A DNA stretch of 64,000 nt from Priapulus caudatus (lineage: Eukaryota; Priapulida; Priapulimorpha; Priapulimorphida; Priapulidae), in NCBI RefSeq assembly GCF_000485595.1, contig NW_014577413.1, positions 103,347 to 167,346 on the forward strand, read 5' to 3'. The notes beneath the pieces are model-generated. The model was not told where the DNA came from. It did no database searches and was given only the letters and a program-made list of their open reading frames with translations. The translations under genes were made by a program, and so were the position numbers. Each line of letters opens with the position of its first letter. Positions within the stretch are counted from its first letter, which is position 1. Below, one piece after another: positions 11,900 through 24,643 of the stretch.

Positions 11900-14540
11900 T
11901 TGTGGTATGTGCCTAACCTGCGCAATAACAATTTACACATGACCAATAACATTATAATAAGTCAGTAACAAACTTTTAGATTTGGCATAATGCGAGAAAC
12001 GATTGAGTTAGAATGTCTGCATTATTTAACCGCAACACTTTCTCTTGCGCCCGTGTTTGCTCTGTATTTCCATTCTGGGTTTCTAAGCCGTATAGTCGTA
12101 AATATTTAACGGCCTCCTGTGAAACGCGGGTAATGTAAATATAGTTGGCGTGCTGCAACTGATGTTTAAATTAGCGTGAGTATAAGTTAAAGTCTAAACA
12201 GGCCTTAAAGTAGTTGCATGGACCGGATTATACGCATATCTACTAGTAATATATGATATATACATATATATATATATACTAATCAGTGCTAGCGGGGGTG
12301 GTGCATAGGGGGCAATTGGGCAGTTGACCTTAGAAAAATGTAGATACTGTTACATAGTATGGCCAATGGCGAATTGCTCCCGGTCTACTGCCAAGAACGT
12401 AAACCGCATATGACTTTCCCCATGCAAAATCGGTTAGCTACGCTCCTACTATTATACGCATTACAGATTCTGCTTCATATAGTCATGTTTCAAAAAATCT
12501 ACTATGTCGTTGGAAAACTTTGTACTGGATTCACCGAAGATATGCAACAGTTACATTAAAAAACTTACACGGAGTGATTGCATGGCAACATTATATTTCT
12601 CGCATTAGTAATGATCAGGTCGATGGCATTAACTTAGGGCATCTGACATAAATTACACACTCAACGAATTTGATTTCGCCATCAAGTGCGGATTCTGTTG
12701 TCGACCAGCTAATCTACGAGATGTGTGTCTACCGGTGTTCGCTGATTTGAAAAAGACGCTCTTACAAGGCGACTTCTAACCCGTACACCCTCGCTTGTCC
12801 AAGCTGTGCTAAGAACAGTAACTGGGCACTGGTTGTGCACGCTATTGCGATGTCACTGTGATGCTTTCGCCCTTGTTGCACGTCGATTTACACGTCATTT
12901 TACAATTGCAAAGATTACCAGATTAGGCAATATATATTGAATGCTTTTCATACCTATTAATTTCGACAGACAAGACATTTATTTGAATATACTAATCCAT
13001 CTAATAATTCATTTACTTTCTAATTGATTAAAATTGAACTAAAAGATCCCTTTAGTACAAATACGAATAAAAAATCTATTCTTGGCAAAAATAGAAACCA
13101 TGAACATGAAACAGGCCTAAATAAACAATGGAAATATTAATAAGATTTTACACACGTCACAATGTATATATTTAAGTATATATATATATATATATTATAA
13201 GTATATATATAGTATATATATATATATATATATATATACATACACATACTAAAATCATATATTATATATTATATATATATATATTAAGTATATAATCTGG
13301 CTCTGGCATAGCAACAAAAAGATATTATGTACCAAAAAGTATATTGCTGATTTAACCGATATAAGACATTCAAAGTCAACATCGGCATATCAATTGATTT
13401 TTTATTGCACAATGTTTCACTTATACAAATCAAATTTACTAATAATTACACAAATATTTTGGGTCTTATTATAATAGTAATAGAAATAAATAGTAAACAG
13501 GTTAGTTATTTTCACGTGCGATACTTTCTCCATAACCTAAGCATAGTCCTTCTCGTTGGCGTTTACTCAAGGCAATGAAAATTCATTATACTCCGGGAAA
13601 CAACAGCTGCACCCTAAGTCACTAAAATAGTAGGATTATTGACAGAAGTACTTTATTCCGAGAGAAGCTGAATAATTTATGCTAATCACATGCCTCTTAT
13701 TTTTCTAACATTATCAATTCACTTAATTTGGCATTGATTGTTTCATAACAATTATTTGTTCAGATTAATTATGTTTGCAATGTACGCTGCAGTCTGGTAC
13801 GCACGCCACACCGAGGTTACAGCATGAAAGAATTACATCAAATGTATGAGGAATTCATTGTCACGAAGGTTCATAATGTGGAAACTGCGAGTGCATCTGT
13901 AACCTAGCTTTACTAACATTTCTCACTCAATGCTATTTAAGTTTTGTCATGAGAGCATGGCACTATTTAATTACACTTTTTTTTTTAAATCTCAGACCTT
14001 GCACGTGATTAGCAACGGCTCGGCAAAGAAACGACAAATTTAAATAGCGATCGTTTCCAAATCTAGCGATAACAAAAATATTAATATATACAATATATAT
14101 ATATATTCTACGGAATTAGGAAGGAGCAATGAACTCCACTGGTGAGCTTATCCAAGACTCGCCACATTAAAACATTAGAATTCGACATGAAAACCAAAAA
14201 TTCGAATAACTAAACGTAACGAAAGTAAACAAGTAATACAGAGTAAGAGGTTGCTTGCACATATACCTAGTTTCACGTGCCTTAGGCCCTAAAATGAGGC
14301 TAAAAATTTAATAGACGTGGTCATCCATTTCGCTGTTCCCAATGATCAATGAAGTAATCAGGAAGGGGTTTAAGATTAGACATTTATTTACTAACTACCA
14401 GCATTATCATCGGAGAAACTTAGGTAGTTTACGTCGTAGACGTTAGCTAGAATGATAAACGTGCCAAGGATGAAGCTGTAATGACGGTCTATTTAAATTG
14501 AGGCATGAATACACCCACCTCAACTTGATTTGTTTTGACT
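11900..14540. other. AT-rich DNA without recognised genes
   Basis: Mostly AT-rich sequence. TA-dinucleotide tracts occur at about 12250-12280, 13175-13240 and 13258-13290. No coding exon, RNA gene or recognisable mobile element was seen. Confidence 0.6.
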
Positions 14541-14851
14541 AAATAATTTAGAATTTTTTTGAACGTTTGTATTTACATGACTTTTGCTAGGATCGATATA
14601 CTCCTCCACATTGTGCAGTACTTTTACATCGCCTGTCGGAACGGGTCGATTAGTTGTTCCAACAATACTTATGAAAGCTTGTTTATTAGAAAATAATAGC
14701 GGTAACTAATGCTCAATACATCCAGAACTATCTCCCTCGCAGCACTCTCCATCCTGCTCTGCTCTGGTCTGTCTGTTCTGTCTGGTTCTGTCTGTCGTGT
14801 CTGTCTGGTCTGTCTGTCTGTCTGTCTGTCTGGTCATGTCTGTCTGTTCTG

Positions 14852-14886
<35 letters not shown>

Positions 14887-14913
14887 GTTCCTGTCTGTCT
14901 GTCTGTCCTGATC

Positions 14914-14973
<60 letters not shown>

Positions 14974-15072
14974 GGCTGTCTGTCTGTCCGGTCTGTCTGT
15001 CTGCATGGTATTGTATGTATGTCTGTATTATCTCTATACATGGCTTTAATCCGACAAAAACACACAATGTGC
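14541..15072. repeat. Duplicated unit, copy 1, with (CTGT)n core
   Basis: The unit has a 5' part (AATTTTTTTGAACGTTTG to CATCCAGA), a CTGT array at about 14756-15003, and a 3' part (CTCTATACATGGCTTTAATC then ACAAAAACACAC). The same three-part order recurs at 15073-17220. Poly Cys-Leu-Ser-Val frames across the array are not genes. Confidence 0.85.
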
Positions 15073-17220
15073 GGTTAGAATTTTTTTGAACGTTTGTATT
15101 TAATGGACTTTTGCTTAGTGGTCGATTATGACTCCTCCACGATTTGCTGCAAAGTTACTTTTTTACATCGCGCTGTAGAACGGGTCTGATTAGTTGTCCT
15201 CCAACAATAACTTATGAAAGCTTGCTTATTATTTAGAAATAATACGGGTAACGTAATGCCCTCAATTGAACATCCAGACCTAGATCTTTCTTGGAGCATT
15301 TCTGTTCTGTCTGTCTGAACCTGTCGGTCTGCTATGCGATGTATGTAATGTATGTGCTCGGGCCGGGGTGTGTTGTGTGTATGTATGTAGATGTACTGTA
15401 TGTATGTATGTACTGTATGTTATGTGATGTATAATGTACTGTTATGGTTATGTAGTGTCATGTATGTATTGTAATGTATGTATGTATGATTATGCTATGT
15501 ATGTATGTATGTATGTATTGTATGATACTGTATGTATGTGATGTATGTATGTATGTACTGTTATCGTAGTGTTATGTATGTATGTCGGTATCGTAGTGTA
15601 TGTTATGGTATCGTATCGTACTGTTATGTATGTATGTATGGCATGTAATGGTATGTATGTATGTATGTAGTGTATTATGTATGTCTTATTGAGATGTATC
15701 GTATGTATGCTATAGTAATGTATTGTATGTATGTTATGTATGTATGTAGTATGTATGTATGATCGCCATGTCTAAGAATCTCATGGTCTCGAGTGCATAT
15801 GTTAGTGTTAGCCCCTTCGCCTCCGGTCCGCTATTGTATGGGTAATGTACTGCTACTGTTGTATCTGTTACTGTATCTATGTCACTGTATGGTTATGTAA
15901 TGTGTGTACTGTGTACTGTAATGTATGTCTATGTATGTTGGTAGTGGATGTATGTATGTATGGTATGTTATGTACTGTAGTAGTATTGTCATCTATGTAT
16001 GTATGTATGTATGTATGCTATGTCCTGTGATGGTTATGTCATGTACTTGTATGTTACATGTATGTCATGTAGGTATGTATGCTATGTCATGTGATGTATG
16101 GTATGATATGTTATGTTATATGTATTGTCTGTATGCCTATGTACTGTATGTATGTATGTATGTAGGTATGTATGTATGTATCGGTCAACTGTATGATACC
16201 TGCTATGTATGTATCGTATTGTACTTGTATTGTACTGTATGCTATGTATGTATGCTTCTACTGTATTTAATGTATGTACTGTATGTATGTATGTTGTATG
16301 TAATGTATGTATTGATATGTTATGTATGTATGTACTTGTCATGTATGTATGTTATTGTATGTATGGTATGTATGGTATGTATGTATGTATCGTATGTATG
16401 CTTATGTATGGTATTGTATGATATGTATGTATGTATGTATGTATGTCATGTATGTATGTATTGTATGTATGGATTGTAAGTGTATGTTATGTACTGCGTA
16501 TGTATGTACTGTATGTATGTATGACTCTCTGTATGTACTGTATGTAGCGATGGATATGTTTGTAATCTGTCACTGGAATTTATGGTATGTATGTATGATA
16601 TTAGTATGTATGTACGTGTATGTATGTTATGTATGTAGATGATATTGTATGTATTGTTGTATGTTATGTACTGTATGTAGATGTGTATGTACTTGTAGTG
16701 TATGTATGTATGTACCTGTATGGTATGTTGTACTGTATCGATATGTATGTTTGTATGTATGGACTGTATGTTGTATGTATGTATGTATGTATGTATGCTA
16801 CTGTATGTATGTATGTATGTTATGTATGTATGTATGTATGTACTGTTAATGTCATGTCATGTATGTTAATTGTATGTCATTGTATGTACCTGTATGTATG
16901 TATGTACTTATGATATGGTATGATATGTACTGTATGTATGTATGTATGTATGTCATGTATTGTATGTATGTATGTATGTATGTATGTGATGTGATTGTTG
17001 TAATGTAGTGTATGTATGCTATGTATGTATGTATGGTATGGTGACTGTATGTACTTGTGATGTATGGTATGTATGTTCCACTGATTGTATGTATGTTTTT
17101 TATTTTTTTGGGGGGAATGTATGTATTGTATGTATGTAGGGTATGTATGTATGTATGTATGTATGTATGTCTGTATATCTCTATACATGCTTTAATCCGA
17201 CAAAAACACACCCTTCACGT
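15073..17220. repeat. Duplicated unit, copy 2, with about 1.8 kb (TATG)n core
   Basis: The same flanks as copy 1 (15075-15296 and 17175-17212) enclose a short CTGT stretch and then about 1.8 kb of degenerate TATG repeat. Flank copy 2 differs from copy 1 mainly by scattered single-base insertions. That pattern is typical of uncorrected long reads, so this may be an allele or an assembly artefact rather than a true tandem copy. Confidence 0.8.
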
Positions 17221-19398
17221 ACAAAATAAATTTCATTAAAATTGACACAGCTTAGCGAAAGGAAATCGAATTAAATGGTGCTTTTTGCGTTACGAATATT
17301 ATTACATGCGGATAAATAGTACTAACCAAATTTTTATAGCTATGGAGAGATGCAATCTTCATGGCCGTGCACACATCCTAACGCTTCCTGCTAGTTAGCA
17401 GGTTCAGTAGATGCTAGCTATCACCATCACCTTAATCAGAAACCTTTCTGATATCTTACCGAAGAACTGCGAGGTCCTAGACTAATTTATTTGAAATTCG
17501 AGTGAAGGAATTACCTATTAAATCAGTAACGCAATTCCGCCACCGTTCTATTATTACGCACGGGGACAATGTTGCATGCCGTCATAATTTCTTGCTGCGG
17601 GATATATTACTACTACCATAAGAGATTTATTTAATTTAATGACAGTAAAGCTGTCAGTGCTGTAGTAATGTCAAATGCTGTAAGTGCGTACTCTCTAAGC
17701 TCTCTCGCCCTCTCTCTCGCGCACATGTGTAGGGTGGTGTGTGTATGTGTGTGCGCGTGTGTGTATGCGTGCGTGTGTGCGTGCGCGCGCGTGTTAGTGG
17801 TGTGTCTTCGTTCGTGCGTACATGTTTATTTATATGCACTTGCAAGCCTTTGGTTGTGCGCCCGTGTACACGCGTACGATTTTCATAAGAAACGTAACTG
17901 TCAAACTTACATGAATATTATCAAGAGTAGATAATAGAGATTATATAGATCTCTATTATCTACTCTTGATATTATATAACGAATAGTTATATTGTTGGTA
18001 TTCAGTACGGTACCTGTGCGTGCAGTGCCTAATGTTTAGAACCGACATTCTGTTCTACTACAATCTAGTGGTGGTAATATGACAGTGCACGTATATACAT
18101 ACCGACTCTGTCGATAGGTTATTCAAATAAATAATGGATAGAGTAGGAGATAAAGGCAAATGATGGAAACGGGTCTTGTTGCAAGTGACTCGAGTAAAGT
18201 CTTGCGTTGGCGCATGCTCTGCCGATGTGCGAATAAATACTTAACAACATTACTGGCCCCATTAATCGACCGTACGAACGACAGTAACGCATTGACTGTG
18301 ATATGGAGCTGTGTTTCTCCATTTCCTCCCTCGTTTACTCCCCTTCTATCGCTTTCCTGTGCCCTGCGCTCTCCTCCGATCCCACCCGCTCTATCTCTCA
18401 CTCCCTTCTCTCTATCTCTATGTGTGCGCGTGTGCGCGTATGCGTTTCTGTATGTGCTTGACCAGTGCTGTTGCTTCATGACCTATACCGAAGACATTAC
18501 TAACGCTGTCCAATAATAAGTAATGATAGTCATAACCGCTATCCCTGATTACCTATGCTAACAGCCATAACACCCGCATCTCCTACATATGCATGTGCCA
18601 CACACCGCTACCTCTGGCCCTTTAATATGTCTAACATAACTTTACATGGCATAATCACAGTCTATTGATGCATACTGTCGCCAAAGCGACATATAATGTG
18701 AGTAGACTTAGTGTTATTATTGGGCACCAACAAAAATCGTCATACTATAATGAGATAGTCCCCGCGCGTCAATAACCATTCCTTTCCATTCAATGAATAC
18801 AATACATGTTTTCTCCAGCGGTTGGCATTTCCCACTAGCACGGAATGAACAAAGAATTTCTTATTGCAACATGTAATGCCATCTGAAGCGATTCCTACGT
18901 GAAGTGCAATCGTATACTGAAAGCAATTGTTAGCCGTTTCTTTTTAAACACCATTGCCAAAAAATTAAGGATTTAAAATTTTTGCCCGAACGATGCATGA
19001 TACATAAAACACCGTTTTTTACAACACATCACCTGTTTGCAACACCATCATGCCTAATCAATTATTATGATTATAGATAGATGTTAATGATTAAATTATC
19101 TGCTTTGATAGTTAGCAAACAATGTAGCGTATTTGTGGAAATGCGTCACACTTAGGCGATGAGTTAAAACACACAACTGCAAGATACGCGACGATGACGG
19201 TAAATACTTTTCAAATCTAATTAGCTTACGAAATACTATTTATCGACATCTTAATTCGTACTATAACGGCTTAATTAACACCGTCACTGCCACATCGCAA
19301 AGAAGACGGGCGTGAAAAATTAACACACACCCGTCACTGGCCCTATTCCTTAACACACGGCACGTCTACGCCGATACCATCCCGTAAAATCTATAACG
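17221..19398. other. No recognised gene; hairpin and GT tracts inside
   Basis: Contains a GT/GCGT microsatellite at about 17728-17800, the hairpin element at 17920-17970, and a CT-rich stretch at 18318-18425. Open frames over 100 codons at 18123-18516 lie on both strands across the CT-rich part and look like composition artefacts. Confidence 0.5.
17920..17970. mobile_element. 51-bp hairpin element, ATCAAGAG termini
   Basis: Two perfectly complementary 22-base arms beginning ATCAAGAGTAGATAATAG surround a 7-base loop (TATATAG). ATT directly flanks both sides, as expected for a 3-bp target duplication. It shares its terminal 17 bases with the hairpin at 44409-44462. Confidence 0.65.
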
Positions 19399-19759
19399 TC
19401 ACCAATTGTCTCTAGCAACATCGGCAGGGAGGCGTTGTCGCGCGACAAGGAAGCCTTGACCGAACACGCCTGCGTTCTCTAACACGTTCAAAGAGACAAC
19501 AAAAGTGTAAATACTCTGTGAATAATACATGATGCTCGGAGTGCTGCTATTGACTATAGTCCCGTGGAGCCAATTGGACGGGATCGCTCGAACAAGTCGC
19601 ACCTGCACCGGTTCCCAGGACACGCGGCTCCATGACTTGACGACAACAATGCTCGCTGACATCAGCTCGATAGTGCGGCTAGCCTCCAGTGACGTGACCC
19701 AGCCGCCGGTGATGTCAGTCGGTCCAGCGTTCCTTAGCGGGCGCATCTGCTATCTTTAG
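19399..19759. other. Overlapping open frames, unassigned
   Basis: A 115-codon frame on the minus strand (19399-19746) and a 76-codon frame on the plus strand (19529-19759) overlap in a GC-richer patch. The plus-strand product starts with a hydrophobic stretch (MMLGVLLLTIVPW) resembling a signal peptide. Neither has recognisable family features or clear splice partners, so I cannot say which, if either, is coding. Confidence 0.2.
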
Positions 19760-20283
19760 GAACGTATCATAATATCTCTTGCTGGTCCGCTGTAGTCATT
19801 ATCTATGCTGTGGTGAAGACGTATACGCGGGACATGCGCCATACGCAGTAACGCACGATACGTGGTGAGTATATTCCGTGGCGCTTTTGATTTACTGCTT
19901 GAAATCGCACATTTGACTTTGAGCAAGACGTATAGAGGCTAGCAATGAAATCGGAGTTAGCACAATATTACGTAATTATTCGGAGCTTTAATCTACCTTT
20001 TGTCAAAAATGTGTGGGGGATAATAATAATAATTATTGTGTATTATAGTTGAGCTTCTCATCTCACTACAGGATAATACCAATCACCGCAGTGTCAGTAG
20101 TCGCGTGAGCTTACGATTACCTTAAATACACGCATACGATATATATATATATATTTCTTTTATATTTTTTCATAAAGAGTGTATGCGGTATAGTATATTG
20201 GACAAGCATAAGTGACCAAGAGTAGAAAGGATCTATATCAAAGAAGTGCTACGTGGACTTCAGTTACAACGAACAGCATAGAA

Positions 20284-20373
20284 ATGGGTAGGTACCACGT
20301 TGCTGTTGTAATTATTTTCCTCGTCAACGGTGGTATCTGCTTTGTCATCGCCGTCTTCCTTATGATGGAGTAA
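20284..20373 (+). other. Candidate 29-residue membrane micropeptide ORF
   Basis: A short frame starting MGRYHVAVVIIFLVNGG and ending FLMME is almost wholly hydrophobic after residue 5, as in one transmembrane helix. It could be a small membrane peptide, a membrane-spanning exon or chance. A GTAGGT at 20288-20293 could instead be a splice donor. There is no conservation evidence. Confidence 0.2.
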
Positions 20374-23140
20374 TTGTATTGACGCATTATCGAATTAACG
20401 CATTTACGCATATTTACACAATTAGTGGTGTTCGCATATTGAATATCATTAATTTAGGAATTTAGGCGGGACATTCGGCGTATAGTACCGTATGGAAATT
20501 GCATAATATGATGAAATAATCTCTCGTTGAATTGTTGGTATATTGGTATATAATAAGATGGCTATTTTATTTAAAATACGCTGCTAAGTCTAATACAATA
20601 GAATCAAAAAGAAAACACATATAGTTTGGTTTAATAAGAGAAAAATAAATAAAGGCAACTGGAGTATTTCAATATATAAAAACAAAACAAATGCAACTAT
20701 TCTATATTATTGCGAAGCGTTATTTCAGCCTTTCTTATTACCGTCTGTAATTTAATGTGTTTCCTGAGTTTAGAATTTGTACACAAATTTTAATATTGCG
20801 ATAAGATACATGAAAATGCGACCTATGATTACATGTGGGTAATTCAAATATAATTATGACTTCTATATTTCTATTTCGAACAAGCATATTAAAATTCCAC
20901 ATGATTTCAATCCTAATTGCTGTCACCGACACTCCATTAATTACATCCGTACTAATTTATGTTATTTATGTACTACTTATTATTTATATTAGATATCATT
21001 TGACATACTAAATTTTACTTCGTCCTGGCTTACTTATATCTTTACAAAGATAGACTGGTAGCTAGGCCAACATATCTACCAATACACTACACATGCAGCT
21101 TCCCGGTGTTAAACGGGGCAGAGCAATTGATGATTTCTAACAGCAGGTTGAATCAGTACTTATATTACTTCCTGATGCACGTGCATGGTAGGACCAGTCG
21201 AATTTTTTTACACAATACTGGTAGATGTATGTCATTAGAGCATTAGTGTTATGAGCCCTGTATCGAGAATAATGCGTAGAAACTTTGATTAACTGAACGA
21301 TTCTAAGTTGTTTGCACATGTTTCTTTGCGAGGAAATGTGGCGCGCCCATTTTTGTATGTTTCGCACATGTGCCCTATTACGAGATTATTTTTGCTATAT
21401 AATAATTAACGCGTTCAACGTTTTCAAGAGAATCTGTAGACGCAAGTAGATGGCAAGGAAAGTGAAAACCTACTCACGTAAATTAATCAACCCGAATATT
21501 ACACTTTCCCGTGGCAATTACTAACAGGGTATCTCAATATAAACTCCAGTAGCCAGATAAAAGAAACATATTATATTAGAGTTATATATATATGTATATA
21601 TATTTATATATATATATAACTTTAATATGTGATAAATAAATATGTATGACGCCAATATGATTATGCTGCCGTTACTGAACATCGTGTTTATTACATAGTC
21701 CTTAGTATTTTTTTATTATAAATTTCACAGTACTACGCCAATTATACATAGTTAAGCGACATGTAAGCACAGGCCTGCGACGGATTTCTTGACGAATCTG
21801 ATAGATAAGACAATTCACTGTTACCGCATCTCTCACTATTTTTCAAAAACGTTTAATAGTGCATTTCATAACAATGGCAGATTATTAAATCAATTTAAAA
21901 CCTGCATTGGGAAGTCACTCAAATACTGCAGTCAAAGCGCGTTCGCTAGTGCACATGCATAAATAATGTGCCTAATTAAAAATAAATTACCCGAATCGAT
22001 TAAACCTCGACCACATATGGGTTGTATACGAATATGAGTTCTATTGTCAGAAAGCTACTACATTTGTGTATAAATTATTCAGTCTCGCAGATTCTTCTGA
22101 ACATATAGAAGTTACGCTACGATTGGCAATAAGCCTTGATATATTGTGGACGCTAAACAGTAGCTTACATGCGTTTGATAAAACATATATGCATTCTCAT
22201 GTGTGAAACGTTCAATATGTGCTTGAAAGGGCTGAAAAATGTGAAGAATCAATTCAATATTTCAATTTCACGCGTTCTCTACTTACATACTTTACCTTTC
22301 TTCGCTATTATTTAACATCTTTCCTTACTCTAGTTGTGAGCTACGACTCAGAATTAATTCAAGATTCATGATTTCATGATCAGATGATATTCATATAATT
22401 TATCAAATGTATATAAAATAAATATTATAAAATAAAATATATAAGGTTTCTATTGAAGCAGTGGAGTATATCGGAGACCAATTTCGTGTTTAAAAATAGC
22501 TGATTTAAAAAAAAATTAACGTACTGACCAGGTAGATATTAGGAATAGTATACCCTACGAGTTCATGAACACGCGCGCACGGCTGAAAATGAATGAGCTC
22601 GTTTAAAACTAAATCAAGCATTGAATGTTAGCTTGTCTCGGACTCGCCACAGGTTACATTAAAGGTTAAACATAACCAATCAACCCACACCTTCTGATCA
22701 CGCAAGGATGTTGTAGAAGATACCTCCGGCTTAGACACCGGTTTTCCTGCTAGCAGACACTAAGGCTGCAAGGAAACTAAAACAAATTATCGTGTCTCGT
22801 AGTTGTCTTGATTGCACGAAATTAATGCCAAGCTATGGACAAATGTCAATCTTATCACGTATTATACACTCCCATACTTAAAACACACGCGCGCGCGCAC
22901 GCACACACGTACGCACACACGGACTCATAGACGCACGCACGCACAGACGCGCGCTTACCACCAGGATTTTTCATAATCAAGTCAACTGGCTGGTCAAACT
23001 GATGTGGCTGTGTGTTTAGATACTACAGTGGAAAAAATATTGTTATATTTTTTATTGTCTACCATAGTAAGCTAAAAAAATCCCCATAAATCAGCAGAAA
23101 TTTCATTTAGGCCCTACATATAATCAAGATATAATTTAAC
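20374..23140. other. AT-rich DNA without recognised genes
   Basis: Long AT-rich stretch with a TA tract at about 21583-21620 and a short CGCG/ACGC tract at 22886-22950. No exon with supporting splice sites and no mobile element was recognised. Confidence 0.55.
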
Positions 23141-23142
23141 TT

Positions 23143-23533
23143 TGACCGCAGCATCCCGCCACAATCCTTCACCTATACAATTATGTACGTAGAGCCTACA
23201 TGAGAATGGCGCTCGCGTCACTAGTCGCGTTGCCAGTCAAGAGAATGCTATTCGGCAAAACTTACGCGTTTAAAATGGGCAGGGATATGCCCAGGAGAGA
23301 TGTTCATAGTAAAATCTGCTCTAGAAATTTTCCTTTGGCCGCAGAAGCCCGCCACAATCTTTCACCTATGCTAATCTACATGGGAATGGCGCTCGCGTTG
23401 TTGGTCACGTTACGAGCATACATAATTTTATTCGGCCAAACTCAAGCGCTTAAAATAGGCAAGGGCATGCCCGGGAGAGATGTGCATGGTAAAATTCGCT
23501 CTAGAAATTTCACTTTGACCGCAGCATCCCGCC
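23143..23533 (+). repeat. Tandem repeat, about 185-bp unit, two copies
   Basis: Copies start at 23143 and 23330, and a third start (TTTGACCGCAGCATCCCGCC) is at 23514. The period is about 187 then 184 bp. A 132-codon frame (23200-23598) spans both copies and repeats internally (RDMPRRDVHSKI versus KGMPGRDVHGKI). The open frame could reflect real coding repeats, but no splice or family evidence supports that. Confidence 0.75.
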
Positions 23534-24562
23534 GTTACGCAAACAATACCCGTAAGTATTATAACTGTCGGGAAAATTCGCCGTTCGGGAAAACATGACT
23601 ACAAGTGGCTTAATAAGCACTTTAAGGATCATTTGTCTTCTTTTGAAAATATTCTTCGTGCCGCCATGCTTTGTCCGTGCATTTCATGTACAAAAAAAAC
23701 TTGGATGTTAATTTTTGTTAGCAGGACGTTCTTTCGTGTCATGCATTCATTTGGGCGACTTCACTGCCTAGAAGCCGCGTTATATCTCTGTGGAAAAACT
23801 ACCTAATATCCCAAACAAGCGCGCAAACTGCATGACTGGGGAATGAAACGAATGAACTAAATGGGTCGAAGTAATAGAACCGTGTGTGCCTTACGTGATG
23901 GCTTGGTTAGTAGCAAAGCATTTGCATACCTAGTACCGCTGCTAAGATTTTTATTTTCACATATCGATAAAACAAAGCGATCCGGACTACAGGGATTTTC
24001 TAATAAGAGAGAAATGGGAACTAGCGAAAATCGCAATAAAACAATAGCAACTCATTCGCAAGCTTGCATGGGGGAGGGCTGTTATATCGTTGATGCTACT
24101 ATATTCGTTAGAAGTCACGCAACAGACATGCGGGTGAAGGTTATCAAGATGACAGTTTTATTCTCTTGCTGTGCACGGCTACATGACGATGCACAAAAAC
24201 AGACACGCTAACCCATTGCTTGACGTAAAGTGGCTAAAATTTTCCCTATGAGAGAAACTGAATGAGAAATCGAAGTAACAAGGGCACGTCATTGTTAGCA
24301 AATTTGCAGGCGATTAGCATGCAGATCCACGTTAACATAAATTCTGGGAGAGGCTCACTGCCGCTGTTTTTCGCTCCTATCTATGAATGCGCAACTTCAG
24401 CAACAATCAACGCTTTGTTTCTTATTTAAAAAAAAAATTTTGTTAAATGTTATTAATCGAATTTGACTTTTGTATTCTAACGAGTAGCTGATATTATAAT
24501 ATATTTCAAATTATTATATCAGTTTATATTGTCAACTCGTTTATCGTTCCGGCTACATATAG

Positions 24563-24643
24563 GTGAGAGATTGCTGGACATAGCATGCAGCGTGTGCGGA
24601 GACCGGAGTTCAGGAAAACACTACGGAATTTACAGCTGCGATG
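24563..24643 (+). CDS. Nuclear receptor exon A: first zinc finger
   Basis: The acceptor is ATAG at 24559-24562 and the donor GTATGT at 24644. It reads [20 protein letters not shown] and on to YSCD, i.e. C-x2-C-x13-C, and ends one base into the next glycine codon. It enters in phase 1, so an upstream coding exon must supply one base. Human TLX has a comparably short leader before this point. Confidence 0.92.

Noticed and set aside
14706-17239. Cys-Leu-Ser-Val and Tyr-Val-Cys-Met frames over 100 codons
   Set aside because: Translations of CTGT and TATG microsatellites.
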